In this document: positions 8,550 to 16,028 of the stretch, piece after piece
Layout of the letters: the number at the start of each line of letters is the position of its first letter
Numbering within the stretch: the stretch's first letter is position 1
Source of the DNA: Verticiella alkaliphila
GTDB taxonomy: Bacteria > Pseudomonadota > Gammaproteobacteria > Burkholderiales > Burkholderiaceae_B
Reading direction: 5' to 3'
DNA: 64,000 nt
NCBI RefSeq assembly: GCF_018904615.1
Contig: NZ_JADCNH010000025.1
Coordinates: 1 to 64,000 of the forward strand
Notes under the pieces: model-generated
Told to the model about the DNA's origin: nothing
The model's database searches: none
What the model saw: the letters and a program-made list of their open reading frames with translations, nothing else
Made by a program: the position numbers and the translations under genes

Positions 8550-9434
8550 TCAACCCTTGCCCACCGCCGCAGCGGCAAACGCCGCCTGCAGTTCCTGCTG
8601 GCCCTGTGCGCGGCCTGCTTCGGGCACGGTGTCGGCCGAGCGATCGCTGATCGCGTCCCAGGACGCGATGACGCCTTCGGCGGCTTGCGGGCCCGCGCCC
8701 ACGAACGCACCGGGCGTGAGCGTCACGTAAGCACGTTCGAAGTGCCCCGCCCCCGCGCACAGGATGGCGCGAGTCGGTGCATCATCCCGCACCAGCGCGA
8801 GCAGACCTTCGCTCACGGCCTCGGTCTTCAAGGCGGCCAGCGCCTGCTCGGGCATCAGGCCCTCGGTCATCTGCGTGGCCGCCGTGGGCGCGAGGCAGTT
8901 GACCTTGATGTCGTGCTTGGCGCCTTCGAGAGACAGCGTCTGCATGAAGCCGACCAGCGCCATCTTGGCCGCGCCGTAGTTGGCCTGGCCGAAGTTGCCG
9001 AAGAGTCCGCTCGAGGATGTGGTCATCACGATGCGGCCATGGTTCTGCTCGCGCATGATGTCCCACACCGCCTTGGTGCAGATCACCGAGCCCATCAGGT
9101 GCACGTCCATCACCAGACGGAAATCCGCGAGATCCATCTTGGCGAAGGTCTTGTCGCGCAGGATGCCGGCATTGTTGATCAGGATGTCGATGCGCCCCCA
9201 CTGGGCCATGACATCCTTGACCATCGTGGCCACCTGCGCCTCGTCGGTGACGGAGGCACGCACAGCCATCGCCTGCCCGCCTGCGGCCTCCACTTCCCGG
9301 GCCACGGCGTCCGCGCCCTCGCCCAGATCCATCACCACGACACGCGCGCCATGCCGTGCCAGAAAGAGCGCGTGGCTGCGCCCCAGCCCGCCACCCGCGC
9401 CCGTCACGATCGCAACCTTGTCCTGCAGCGTCAT
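8550..9434 (-). CDS. SDR oxidoreductase, MFE2-like (3R)-3-hydroxyacyl-CoA dehydrogenase
   Basis: A 294-residue short-chain dehydrogenase with the NAD(P)-binding TGAGGGLG at residues 12-19, the NNAGILRD block, a catalytic Ser region (TTSSSGLFGNFG) and the NYGAAK catalytic Tyr/Lys motif. The sequence 'GILRDKTFAKMDLADF' and the C-terminal extension resemble the dehydrogenase part of peroxisomal-type multifunctional enzyme 2, which oxidises (3R)-hydroxyacyl-CoA. The ATG at 9434 is chosen because it opens the Rossmann fold; the open frame upstream is not supported. It is the last gene of a minus-strand operon with a CoA transferase, an HCCA-isomerase-like protein and a Bug receptor, which suggests oxidation of a CoA-linked hydroxy acid. 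Confidence 0.85.
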   Translation of the reverse strand: MTLQDKVAIVTGAGGGLGRSHALFLARHGARVVVMDLGEGADAVAREVEAAGGQAMAVRASVTDEAQVATMVKDVMAQWGRIDILINNAGILRDKTFAKMDLADFRLVMDVHLMGSVICTKAVWDIMREQNHGRIVMTTSSSGLFGNFGQANYGAAKMALVGFMQTLSLEGAKHDIKVNCLAPTAATQMTEGLMPEQALAALKTEAVSEGLLALVRDDAPTRAILCAGAGHFERAYVTLTPGAFVGAGPQAAEGVIASWDAISDRSADTVPEAGRAQGQQELQAAFAAAAVGKG

Positions 9435-9581
9435 CTCCGCCTGTCCTCTCTTGTTGTTTGTGCGCCGGCGCTTGAGCCGGACCGACACAAGCATACCCCC
9501 GACGGCGGTAGGCTCGCACGGCCCGCCGCATTCGCGAGGCGAGATCCCCAGCGCAGACGCTGATGGCCTCTGGCACCTGCC

Positions 9582-10775
9582 TCAAACCGCTGACTTGCCC
9601 ACCACCCCAGCGCCTTGCCAAGCCTGCACCTGATCGGCGCCATACCCCAGCTCGCCCAGCACCGCGGCCACGTGCTCGCCCATGTGTGGCGCGGCCCGCG
9701 GCGGCGCCGTCGGCGTCCCGGTGAACCGCGCCGCCGAGCGCGGCAAGCGCACCCGGCCCAGCGTGCCCTGCGTCACCTCGGCCAGCGTGCCGTTGTGCAG
9801 CACCTGCGGATCGTTCACCACGTCGGCTCGGTCGTTGACCCGACCCGCCGGCGCGCCTGTGCCGCGCATGCGGGCAAGGCAGTCGATGGTGTTCATCGCG
9901 GCGGCGAGCGGCTCCAGGCGCTCGCGGATGAGCCCCGCATGCGCAAACCGCCCGCTCACGGAAGACACGCGCGGATCCTGGGCGAGCCCGGGGTCGCCAA
10001 AGCCCGTGCAGATGGCGGTGAATTCCGAGGCCTGCGGCCCGGACGCCACGACGTAGCCATCCGTGGTGCGCCAGGGCTTCTGGCTGATGCCGAACTCAGG
10101 CACGGCGGGCGGCGGTGCATCCACGAACACGTGGTTGTACATGGCATCCGGCCACTGGAACGACACGGCCGCGTCGAGCATGGACAACTCCACCCACTGT
10201 CCCTTGCCCGTGCGCTCACGCGCGAAGAGCGCGGCACAGATCGCCTGGCTCGCGGTGAGCGCCGTGAGCTTGTCGCAGACGGCGGCCGCCAGCACCTGGG
10301 GCTCGCCCGAGAGCGGGTTGGGATGCGACGCGCTGATGCCGGAGACGGCCTGGATCACCGCATCGTAGGCACGGTCTGCCGCATACGGACCGTCCTGCCC
10401 GAAGCCGGTGATCGACAGATAGACCAGCCGCGGATTGGCCGCGAGCAAGGTCTCATGGCCCAGGCCCAGGCGGTCCATCACGCCGGGCCGGAAGTTCTCC
10501 ACGAGCACGTCCGCGCGCTCGGCGAGCTCGCGCACGATGCGCTGCGCATCGGGCTGCTTCAAGTCCAGCACCAGCGAACGCTTGCCCCGATTGGCCGCGA
10601 TGAACATGGCCGAGACATCCGCCTTGCGCGGGCCGATGAGCCGCGAGGTGTCGCCCCCGGGGGATTCGATCTTGATGACGTCCGCGCCCTGATCCGCCAG
10701 CATGGCTGCAGCCAGCGGGCCGGACAGCACCGCCGACAGATCCAGCACCCGAACGCCTTCCAAAGGTCCTGCCAT
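9582..10775 (-). CDS. CaiB/BaiF (class III) CoA transferase
   Basis: A 397-residue class III CoA transferase ('GVRVLDLSAVLSGPLAAAML' at the start, ENFRPGVMDRLGLG near residue 94). The catalytic Asp is D168 in the 'VCDKLTAL' segment, matching Asp169 of formyl-CoA transferase. These enzymes move CoA between a thioester donor and a carboxylic acid. In this operon it probably activates the acid captured by the Bug receptor. The ATG at 10775 has GGGAGG a few bases upstream. Substrate unknown; a second, distant paralogue lies at 35378-36589. Confidence 0.9.
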   Translation of the reverse strand: MAGPLEGVRVLDLSAVLSGPLAAAMLADQGADVIKIESPGGDTSRLIGPRKADVSAMFIAANRGKRSLVLDLKQPDAQRIVRELAERADVLVENFRPGVMDRLGLGHETLLAANPRLVYLSITGFGQDGPYAADRAYDAVIQAVSGISASHPNPLSGEPQVLAAAVCDKLTALTASQAICAALFARERTGKGQWVELSMLDAAVSFQWPDAMYNHVFVDAPPPAVPEFGISQKPWRTTDGYVVASGPQASEFTAICTGFGDPGLAQDPRVSSVSGRFAHAGLIRERLEPLAAAMNTIDCLARMRGTGAPAGRVNDRADVVNDPQVLHNGTLAEVTQGTLGRVRLPRSAARFTGTPTAPPRAAPHMGEHVAAVLGELGYGADQVQAWQGAGVVGKSAV

Positions 10776-10791
10776 TACCTGCCTCCCGGAT

Positions 10792-11418
10792 TCACCAGCC
10801 GCCCCGGCGCAGCCAGTCTTCGACGAGGTACAGACGATCCGCACCCCAGAACACCTCGCCATCGACGATGAACGTCGGCGTACCCCAGACACCGGCCTCG
10901 GCCGCCGCGTCCGTCTCGTCGCGCAACCGGACCTTGGCCGCGGGCTGCTGCACAGCGAGCGCGAGATCGCCGTGCGCCACGTCCCAGCCCACGTTGGCCG
11001 CCGCCTGCGCGACCTGTTCCGGCGTGTTGGGTGGCGTGGCCCGCGCGTGATGCCACTCGAAGATCTCCCACGCGAACCGCTTGGCGAGTGCGGGATCGTG
11101 GTCGTGAATCACCCAGAAGGCGCGGCACGCGTGCGCACTGATGAAGTTCGCGAGCCCGCCGGATTTCAAAGGCAGCCCGAACCAGCGCGCCATGCGCGGC
11201 ACGTCGTGTCGATAGTAGTCGCCCTTGATCGGCACCTCCAGGAACGGCCGGGTCTGGCCCAGCCGTTCCTGCATGATGCCGCGCATGTAGAACGCGCGCC
11301 AGCGCACCTCACGCCCGTAGCGGGCGGCCAGCGCATCGACGCGCGAGGCCGCGAAGTAGCCAAAGGGCGAGAGAAAATCGAAGTAGAAATCCAGCGGCGC
11401 CGGCGCAGCGGCGGTCAT
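10792..11418 (-). CDS. 2-hydroxychromene-2-carboxylate isomerase-like (DsbA/kappa-GST fold) protein
   Basis: A 208-residue thioredoxin-fold protein of the HCCA isomerase/kappa-class GST family. The N-terminal 'FYFDFLSPFGYFAAS' carries the conserved Ser17 that binds glutathione in NahD-type isomerases, and the C-terminal 'GVWGTPTFIVDGEVFWGADR' is the typical thioredoxin-like strand with a cis-Pro. Known members isomerise hydroxychromene carboxylate in naphthalene-type pathways, but many family members act elsewhere, so an aromatic substrate is only suggested. The start overlaps the Bug gene by 4 bases and the CoA transferase follows after 16 bases. Confidence 0.85.
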   Translation of the reverse strand: MTAAAPAPLDFYFDFLSPFGYFAASRVDALAARYGREVRWRAFYMRGIMQERLGQTRPFLEVPIKGDYYRHDVPRMARWFGLPLKSGGLANFISAHACRAFWVIHDHDPALAKRFAWEIFEWHHARATPPNTPEQVAQAAANVGWDVAHGDLALAVQQPAAKVRLRDETDAAAEAGVWGTPTFIVDGEVFWGADRLYLVEDWLRRGGW

Positions 11419-12428
11419 TGGATCTTCGCCCCCGAGGCTTCGACGAGCTTCTTCCAGATCGGCACGTCGGCGTCATAACGTGCGCGGGTCTTCTGGGGCG
11501 AGCTGTCCAGCACCGGTTCGAAGCCGAGCGCGCGAATCCGCTGCTGCACGTCCGGATCGGCCAGCACCTTACGGGTCTCAGAAGCAAGACGATCCAGGAT
11601 GGGCCGGGGCGTGCCGGCCGGCGCGATGAGCCCCGCCCAGCCAAAGACCTTGAAAGGTTCGTCCGTCAGGCCCTGCTCCACGAGGGTGGGCACGTCCGGC
11701 AACACGCTCATGCGACGCGGCCCTGTCACGCCGAGGAACTTCAGCTTGCCGCTCTGCACGTGCGGCGTCATGTTGACCGCGCTGCCGAACGCCACGTCCA
11801 CGCGCCCGCCCAGCATGTCCTGCAGCATGGGCGCCTCGCCCTTGTAGCCCACGTGCGTCATCTGGCTCTTGAGCCGGTCATCCAGATAGGCCATGGCCAC
11901 ATGGCCGTATGAGCCCGGGCTGTAGGAGCCATAGGTGAGCTTGCCCGGATTGGCCTGCGCGTAGGCGGCGAACTGCGGGGCCGTCTGGAAGGGCTGCTCG
12001 GCCGTGGCGGCCAGCACGACGGCCGCGTCCACCAGCTGGTAGATGTACGCGATGTCCTTGCCGGGGTCATACGGGAGCTGGCTGTAGAGGAACTGGTTGG
12101 CGATCACCGCGTTGCTCAGGATGAGCGAGATGGTATAGCCATCGGGGGCAGCCTTCGCGACGGCATCCGTACCGATGATGGCCCCGGCACCGGGACGATT
12201 CTCCACCAGCATCGTCTGGCCCAGGGCCGGCGCCATCTTCTCGGCCAGCAGCCGGGCAAGGATGTCCGTGGCGCCGCCGGGCGGCAGGCCCACGATCACC
12301 CGGATGGGCTTGTTGGGGTAGGACTCGGCAGCGTGGACGGTGGGCAGGCCGATGGCGCAGAGCGCACCGGCAAGCAGACTGAGCGCCAGGCGACGTGTCT
12401 CGCGGGGGCGGGATGTCATGCTGAACAT
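11415..12428 (-). CDS. Bug-family TTT periplasmic solute receptor
   Basis: A 337-residue periplasmic binding protein of the Bug/TctC family. A signal peptide (MFSMTSRPRE..., hydrophobic core, cleavage near VHA|AES) precedes the family block 'YPNKPIRVIVGLPPGGATDILAR'. Other landmarks are 'VENRPGAGAIIGTDAVAKAAPDGYT' and 'DVPTLVEQG'. Bug proteins bind carboxylates; many are orphans without TctAB membrane genes beside them, as here. The start at 12428 has GGAGA about 7 bases upstream. It is the first gene of the operon running to 8550 and is divergent from a LysR gene. Confidence 0.93.
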   Translation of the reverse strand: MFSMTSRPRETRRLALSLLAGALCAIGLPTVHAAESYPNKPIRVIVGLPPGGATDILARLLAEKMAPALGQTMLVENRPGAGAIIGTDAVAKAAPDGYTISLILSNAVIANQFLYSQLPYDPGKDIAYIYQLVDAAVVLAATAEQPFQTAPQFAAYAQANPGKLTYGSYSPGSYGHVAMAYLDDRLKSQMTHVGYKGEAPMLQDMLGGRVDVAFGSAVNMTPHVQSGKLKFLGVTGPRRMSVLPDVPTLVEQGLTDEPFKVFGWAGLIAPAGTPRPILDRLASETRKVLADPDVQQRIRALGFEPVLDSSPQKTRARYDADVPIWKKLVEASGAKIQ

Positions 12429-12581
12429 AGGTTGTCTCCGATCGTTTTTGAGCGCGCGAGTCTTGTTGCCCGCACTGCCTTCGATCGCCTCCCGTGGCGC
12501 CTGCGCCCTGGCCAACGTCAGCAGGGGTCGGGCAGCGGTGCCACGGGCACGTGTCGAATGCCCATGGTCGCGCCTGCCGCA

Positions 12582-12611
12582 GTGATGCACAAGCCACCTA
12601 CAATGCATCAC
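12582..12611. promoter_or_regulatory. Inverted repeat, candidate LysR operator
   Basis: GTGATGCA (12582-12589) and TGCATCAC (12604-12611) form a perfect 8-bp inverted repeat with a 14-base spacer in the 216-bp divergent region between the Bug operon and the LysR gene. It lies 34 bases before the LysR start. A role as regulator binding site is inferred from position and symmetry. Confidence 0.5.
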
Positions 12612-12644
12612 GCTGGTGTGGTGAATACAACAATGGAGACGTGC

Positions 12645-13541
12645 ATGCAGGCCTCTGCCCTGGTTTTCTTCGCAGACGTGGTCGATGCCGGCAGCTTCTC
12701 GGGCGCCGCGCGCAAACTCGGACTGGACCGCTCCAACGTAAGCCGGCGCATCCAGGAGATGGAGCAGTCGCTCGCCTGTCAGCTTCTGCGGCGCAGCACG
12801 CGCTCGATGGAGCTCACCGAGGCAGGCGCCTTCTTCTACGAGCGTTGCTGCCTGGTACGCGCCGAGGTCAGCTTCGCCAAGGATTCGCTACTCGACATGA
12901 CGGGCGCCGTGCGCGGTCGGCTAACCGTGAGCTGTCCGCCCATGCTGGGCCGCGAGGTGCTGGCGCCGCTGCTGGCCGAGTTCTGCCGACGCTATCCGCT
13001 GGTCGATCTGCGCCTGAAACTGCGCAACTACGTGGCCGATCTGATTCCGGCCAAGGTCGATGTGTGCCTCACCATCACGCACGCGCCGGCCCCGGACACC
13101 GTGGCAAGACGGCTGGCCAACGTGGCGTGGAAGCTCTGCGCGAGTCCGGACTATCTGGCCGTGCACGCGCTGGCCGACGACCCTGGCGCCATGAGCGCAT
13201 TGGACTGGATCGATCAGCTCGAACACGACAGCGTGGAATTCGAGGGCCCGGCAGGCACCCAGCGCGTCAAGGTGCGCACGCGGCTCGCGTGTGCGGATCT
13301 GTCGCTGGTGCGGACCTCGCTGCTGCAAGGCCTGGGCGTGGGTGTGCTGCCCGACTACATCGCGGGCGCGGCGCTGCGGGATGGCAGCCTGGTCGAGGTG
13401 TGGCCGGACTACCGGCTGCTTGGCACGCCGGGCGGCGGCCTCTACGCCATCACCCTGCCCACGCGCTACATGCCCACCAAGGTCAAGGCCCTGGTGGACT
13501 TTCTTGTGCGGGCCTTCGCCGAAGGCCCGCCGCAACCCTGA
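12645..13541 (+). CDS. LysR family transcriptional regulator (divergent from Bug operon)
   Basis: A 298-residue LysR protein ('ALVFFADVVDAGSFSGAARKLGLDRSNVSRRIQEME', helix-turn-helix in residues 1-60). The ATG at 12645 is preferred because GGAGA lies just upstream (12635-12639); an ATG at 12633 is a weaker alternative. It probably controls the Bug/HCCA-isomerase/CoA-transferase/SDR operon transcribed away from it. The end of the gene carries a 10-bp perfect hairpin (13508-13530) and it converges on the DUF35 gene one base after its stop. Confidence 0.9.
   Translation: MQASALVFFADVVDAGSFSGAARKLGLDRSNVSRRIQEMEQSLACQLLRRSTRSMELTEAGAFFYERCCLVRAEVSFAKDSLLDMTGAVRGRLTVSCPPMLGREVLAPLLAEFCRRYPLVDLRLKLRNYVADLIPAKVDVCLTITHAPAPDTVARRLANVAWKLCASPDYLAVHALADDPGAMSALDWIDQLEHDSVEFEGPAGTQRVKVRTRLACADLSLVRTSLLQGLGVGVLPDYIAGAALRDGSLVEVWPDYRLLGTPGGGLYAITLPTRYMPTKVKALVDFLVRAFAEGPPQP
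13508..13530. terminator. Strong hairpin at the end of the LysR gene
   Basis: GCGGGCCTTC (13508-13517) and GAAGGCCCGC (13521-13530) form a perfect 10-bp stem with a 3-base loop just inside the 3' end of the LysR coding region, at the junction with the convergent DUF35 gene. No U-tract follows on either strand, so intrinsic termination is uncertain. Confidence 0.45.
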
Positions 13542-13542
13542 A

Positions 13543-13944
13543 TCAGACGGGCGCGAACACAGGCACGGGCGCGCCCTCGTTCTCGGTGGGCTGAAAGCGC
13601 ACTTTCACGCGCTGCCCGATGCGCACGGTATCGAGGTCGCAGTCGACGATGTGAGTGAGCATCGTCACGCCTTCGTCCAGCGTCACATACGCCATGCAGA
13701 AGGGGTTCGGGCCCATCTTGCGCGTGATGCTGAAGGAATAGACGGTGCCCTCGCCCTTGGCATCGCGCCACTCGGTGTCGCCCAGGCAGAACGGGCACAG
13801 GGCGCGCGGGTACCAATGATGCTTGCCGCAGCTCTTGCAGGCCTTGACCAGCAGGCGGCCTTCGCGGGCGGCAGCCCAGAACGGCGTGCCGTCCGGCAGC
13901 TCGACGGGTGCGCGCAACGGCGTGGAAACGTAGGGAGTCGTCAT
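13543..13944 (-). CDS. DUF35 OB-fold / zinc-ribbon protein (thiolase partner)
   Basis: A 133-residue protein with an N-terminal rubredoxin-like zinc ribbon ('CKSCGKHHWYPRALCPFC', four Cys) and a C-terminal OB-fold acyl-CoA-binding domain. This is the DUF35 architecture. DUF35 proteins form complexes with SCP2-thiolase-like enzymes; in steroid side-chain degradation the Ltp2-DUF35 complex is a retro-aldolase. Here the thiolase-like gene lies 4 bases upstream on the same strand, so the two almost certainly form one complex. Confidence 0.9.
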   Translation of the reverse strand: MTTPYVSTPLRAPVELPDGTPFWAAAREGRLLVKACKSCGKHHWYPRALCPFCLGDTEWRDAKGEGTVYSFSITRKMGPNPFCMAYVTLDEGVTMLTHIVDCDLDTVRIGQRVKVRFQPTENEGAPVPVFAPV

Positions 13945-13948
13945 GTCG

Positions 13949-15115
13949 TCACTCGCGTTCGAGAATCAGGGTGGCGCTGCCGTGGCGCGAGCCGAGCAGC
14001 CCGCCCGTGCCGTGGGCCAGGGCAATGTCGCAATTGGGCACTTGCACCGCTGGGTGCGCTTCGCCACGCAGCTGGCGCACGGCCTCGATCACCTTGGTGA
14101 TGCCGCCACGGTTGGCCGGGTGGTTGTTGCACAGACCACCGCCATCGGTGTTGAAGGGGAGCTTGCCCACGCCGGAGATGAGGTTGCCATCCGACACGAA
14201 GCGGCCACCCTCACCCTTGGCGCAGAAGCCCAGGTCTTCGAGCTGCATGAGCACTGTGATGGTGAAGCTGTCGTAGATCGACGCGTACTTGATGTCGCGC
14301 GGCGTCACGCCGGCTTCGGCGAAGGCCGTCGGCCCGGATACACGCGCGCCGGAGTACGTGAGATCGACTTCGCCACCCAGGATGCCCTTGATGTGCTCGC
14401 CCGCGCCCAGGATCTTGACCTTGGGACGCGCGAGCTTGGCGGCGATCTCCGGACGGACGACGACCAGGGCGCCACCGCCGTCGGACACCACGCAGCAATC
14501 CAGGCGGTGCAGCGGATCGGAGATGAGCGGCGAATTGACGACGTCTTCCACCGTGACCACGTCGCGCAGCATCGCGTGCGGGTTGTGCTGGGCGTGGTGA
14601 GAGGCAGCCACCTTCACCCACGCGAGCTGCTCGGGCGTGGTGCCGTACTCGTGCATGTGGCGCATGGCGACCATGGCGTACATGTTCACGGTGACCGGGC
14701 TGAAGGGCGACTCGAACGGTGCGTCCGGCACGTTCGGGATCACCGCGCGCGGGGCCGTGCCGCTCGAGCCTTCCGAGCGCGGGCGGCCTGCCAGGGTGAT
14801 CAGCGCCACGTTGCACTTGCCGGCGGCGATGGCTTCGGCGGCGTGAGCCACGTGCGCGATATAGGACGAGCCGCCCATGTCGGTGCTGTCCACGTGCCGC
14901 ACGTTCAGGCCGAGGTAATCCACCATGTTGACCGGGCCCATGCCCGGCGCATCGCCCGCGCAGAAGTAACCGTCGACGTCCTGCAGGGTCAGCCCTGCGT
15001 CTTCCAGCGCGCCACGCGCGGATTCCGCGTGCAGCTGTGCCACGGACTTGTCCGGCGCCTTGCGCGTGGGGTGCTCGTACGCACCCACGATGTAGGCCTT
15101 TCCTTTGATGCTCAT
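13949..15115 (-). CDS. SCP2-type thiolase-like protein without the nucleophilic Cys
   Basis: A 388-residue thiolase-fold protein ('GALEDAGLTLQDVDGYFCAGD', 'IYDSFT', 'NTDGGGLCNNHPANRGG', 'HGTGG'). In true thiolases the acyl-accepting Cys sits in a V-C-G-S-G-like turn; the equivalent place here is 'STDMGGSSY' with Met80. Ordinary Claisen condensation or thiolysis is therefore unlikely. The conserved Tyr in IYDSFT and the neighbouring DUF35 gene resemble Ltp2-type aldolases that cleave a beta-hydroxyacyl-CoA side chain. The ATG at 15115 is used; the open frame upstream adds 35 unsupported residues. The following DUF35 gene starts 4 bases beyond the stop. Confidence 0.88.
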   Translation of the reverse strand: MSIKGKAYIVGAYEHPTRKAPDKSVAQLHAESARGALEDAGLTLQDVDGYFCAGDAPGMGPVNMVDYLGLNVRHVDSTDMGGSSYIAHVAHAAEAIAAGKCNVALITLAGRPRSEGSSGTAPRAVIPNVPDAPFESPFSPVTVNMYAMVAMRHMHEYGTTPEQLAWVKVAASHHAQHNPHAMLRDVVTVEDVVNSPLISDPLHRLDCCVVSDGGGALVVVRPEIAAKLARPKVKILGAGEHIKGILGGEVDLTYSGARVSGPTAFAEAGVTPRDIKYASIYDSFTITVLMQLEDLGFCAKGEGGRFVSDGNLISGVGKLPFNTDGGGLCNNHPANRGGITKVIEAVRQLRGEAHPAVQVPNCDIALAHGTGGLLGSRHGSATLILERE

Positions 15116-15375
15116 GGTGCCTTCCCTGTGGAGATCAGAATGGGGGCTCCGGCGTACCATGATTTCGAAGACAGCGTTCGAGCGCTCGGGTGGGCTCCTT
15201 GTCGCGGCATTCCGGGGCAACTAGGACGCTATGAGACAACAGGGAGGGAGGTCAAGGCAATAGCGCGGCGGGCGAAACGCTGCGCCGGCGCTCTGTCATT
15301 GCTGAACCATCCCCTCGCGAATGCGAAAGGCTGGGTGAGTCCTGCTCACACGGCCGGCCCCAACCAAAGCGACTC

Positions 15376-15401
15376 GTATCCGATCGGATACAATAACACT
15401 C
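15376..15401 (+). promoter_or_regulatory. Toxin-antitoxin promoter with palindromic operator
   Basis: A perfect 16-bp palindrome, GTATCCGATCGGATAC, occupies 15376-15391. A good -10 hexamer TACAAT (15389-15394) overlaps its right end, so a bound repressor would block RNA polymerase. Transcription would start near 15401, almost on the toxin ATG at 15402. No Shine-Dalgarno precedes that ATG, so the mRNA may be leaderless. Autoregulation by the antitoxin is expected from known TA systems but is not shown here. Confidence 0.65.
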
Positions 15402-15707
15402 ATGAACACGATCCACCGCACCGACGTCTTTCGCGACTGGCTGACCAATCTCAAGGACTTGAAAGCCCGTGCTCGAATCATCGTTCGTATCCGCCAAGCA
15501 GAAGCGGGCAACTTTGGTGACGTCAAAGCCGTGGGCTACGGCGTGTCGGAAATGCGGATCGATATGGGCCCAGGCTACCGGGTCTATTTTGCTCGCGAGG
15601 GCCGTGTTGTCTACCTGTTGCTCAGCGGTGGCGACAAGTCGACGCAAAGCCGCGATATTGAGCGCGCCATCGCGCTCTGGAAGACCATCCTCAAGGAGTC
15701 GTCATGA
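15402..15707 (+). CDS. HigB/RelE-type toxin of a type II TA module
   Basis: A 101-residue protein of the 'addiction module killer protein' group, RelE/ParE fold. Visible family features are 'TDVFRDWLTNLKD' at the N-terminus, the 'GYGVSEMRIDMGPGYRVYFAREG' core strands and 'LLSGGDKSTQSRDIERA' near the C-terminus. Relatives are ribosome-dependent mRNA interferases. Gene order is toxin first, as in higBA. The last 4 bases overlap the antitoxin gene (ATGA). Confidence 0.9.
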   Translation: MNTIHRTDVFRDWLTNLKDLKARARIIVRIRQAEAGNFGDVKAVGYGVSEMRIDMGPGYRVYFAREGRVVYLLLSGGDKSTQSRDIERAIALWKTILKESS

Positions 15708-15997
15708 CGACCACCATCAAGATCGCACCTTTCGACGCCGCCGAGTACCTCGACAGCGAGGAAGCCATTGCGGCCTATCTGTCGGCAGCGCTGGAAGAAG
15801 ACGACCCTTCGCTCTTTCTGACGGCGCTAGCCGATGTCGCCAGGGCACGGGGCATGACACAGATGGCGCAGCGCGCCGGCCTAGGGCGAGAAAGCCTGTA
15901 CAAGGCGTTGGCTCCGGGCGCCAAACCTCGGTATGACACTGTCCTTAAGCTGGCCAAAGCGATGGGCGTCAAGCTGACCGTTCAAACGACAGGCTAA
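15704..15997 (+). CDS. HigA-like antitoxin (helix-turn-helix addiction module antidote)
   Basis: A 97-residue partner of the preceding toxin. Residues 1-45 hold an acidic segment (FDAAEYLDSEEAIAAYLSAA), and residues 46-97 an Xre-like helix-turn-helix ('ARARGMTQMAQRAGLGRESLYKAL'). This matches the putative addiction module antidote family. It should neutralise the toxin and bind the palindrome at 15376-15391. Translation is coupled to the toxin by a 4-base overlap. Confidence 0.9.
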   Translation: MTTTIKIAPFDAAEYLDSEEAIAAYLSAALEEDDPSLFLTALADVARARGMTQMAQRAGLGRESLYKALAPGAKPRYDTVLKLAKAMGVKLTVQTTG

Positions 15998-16028
15998 GGA
16001 CGACAACGGCACCCACTTTTCCATGGCC

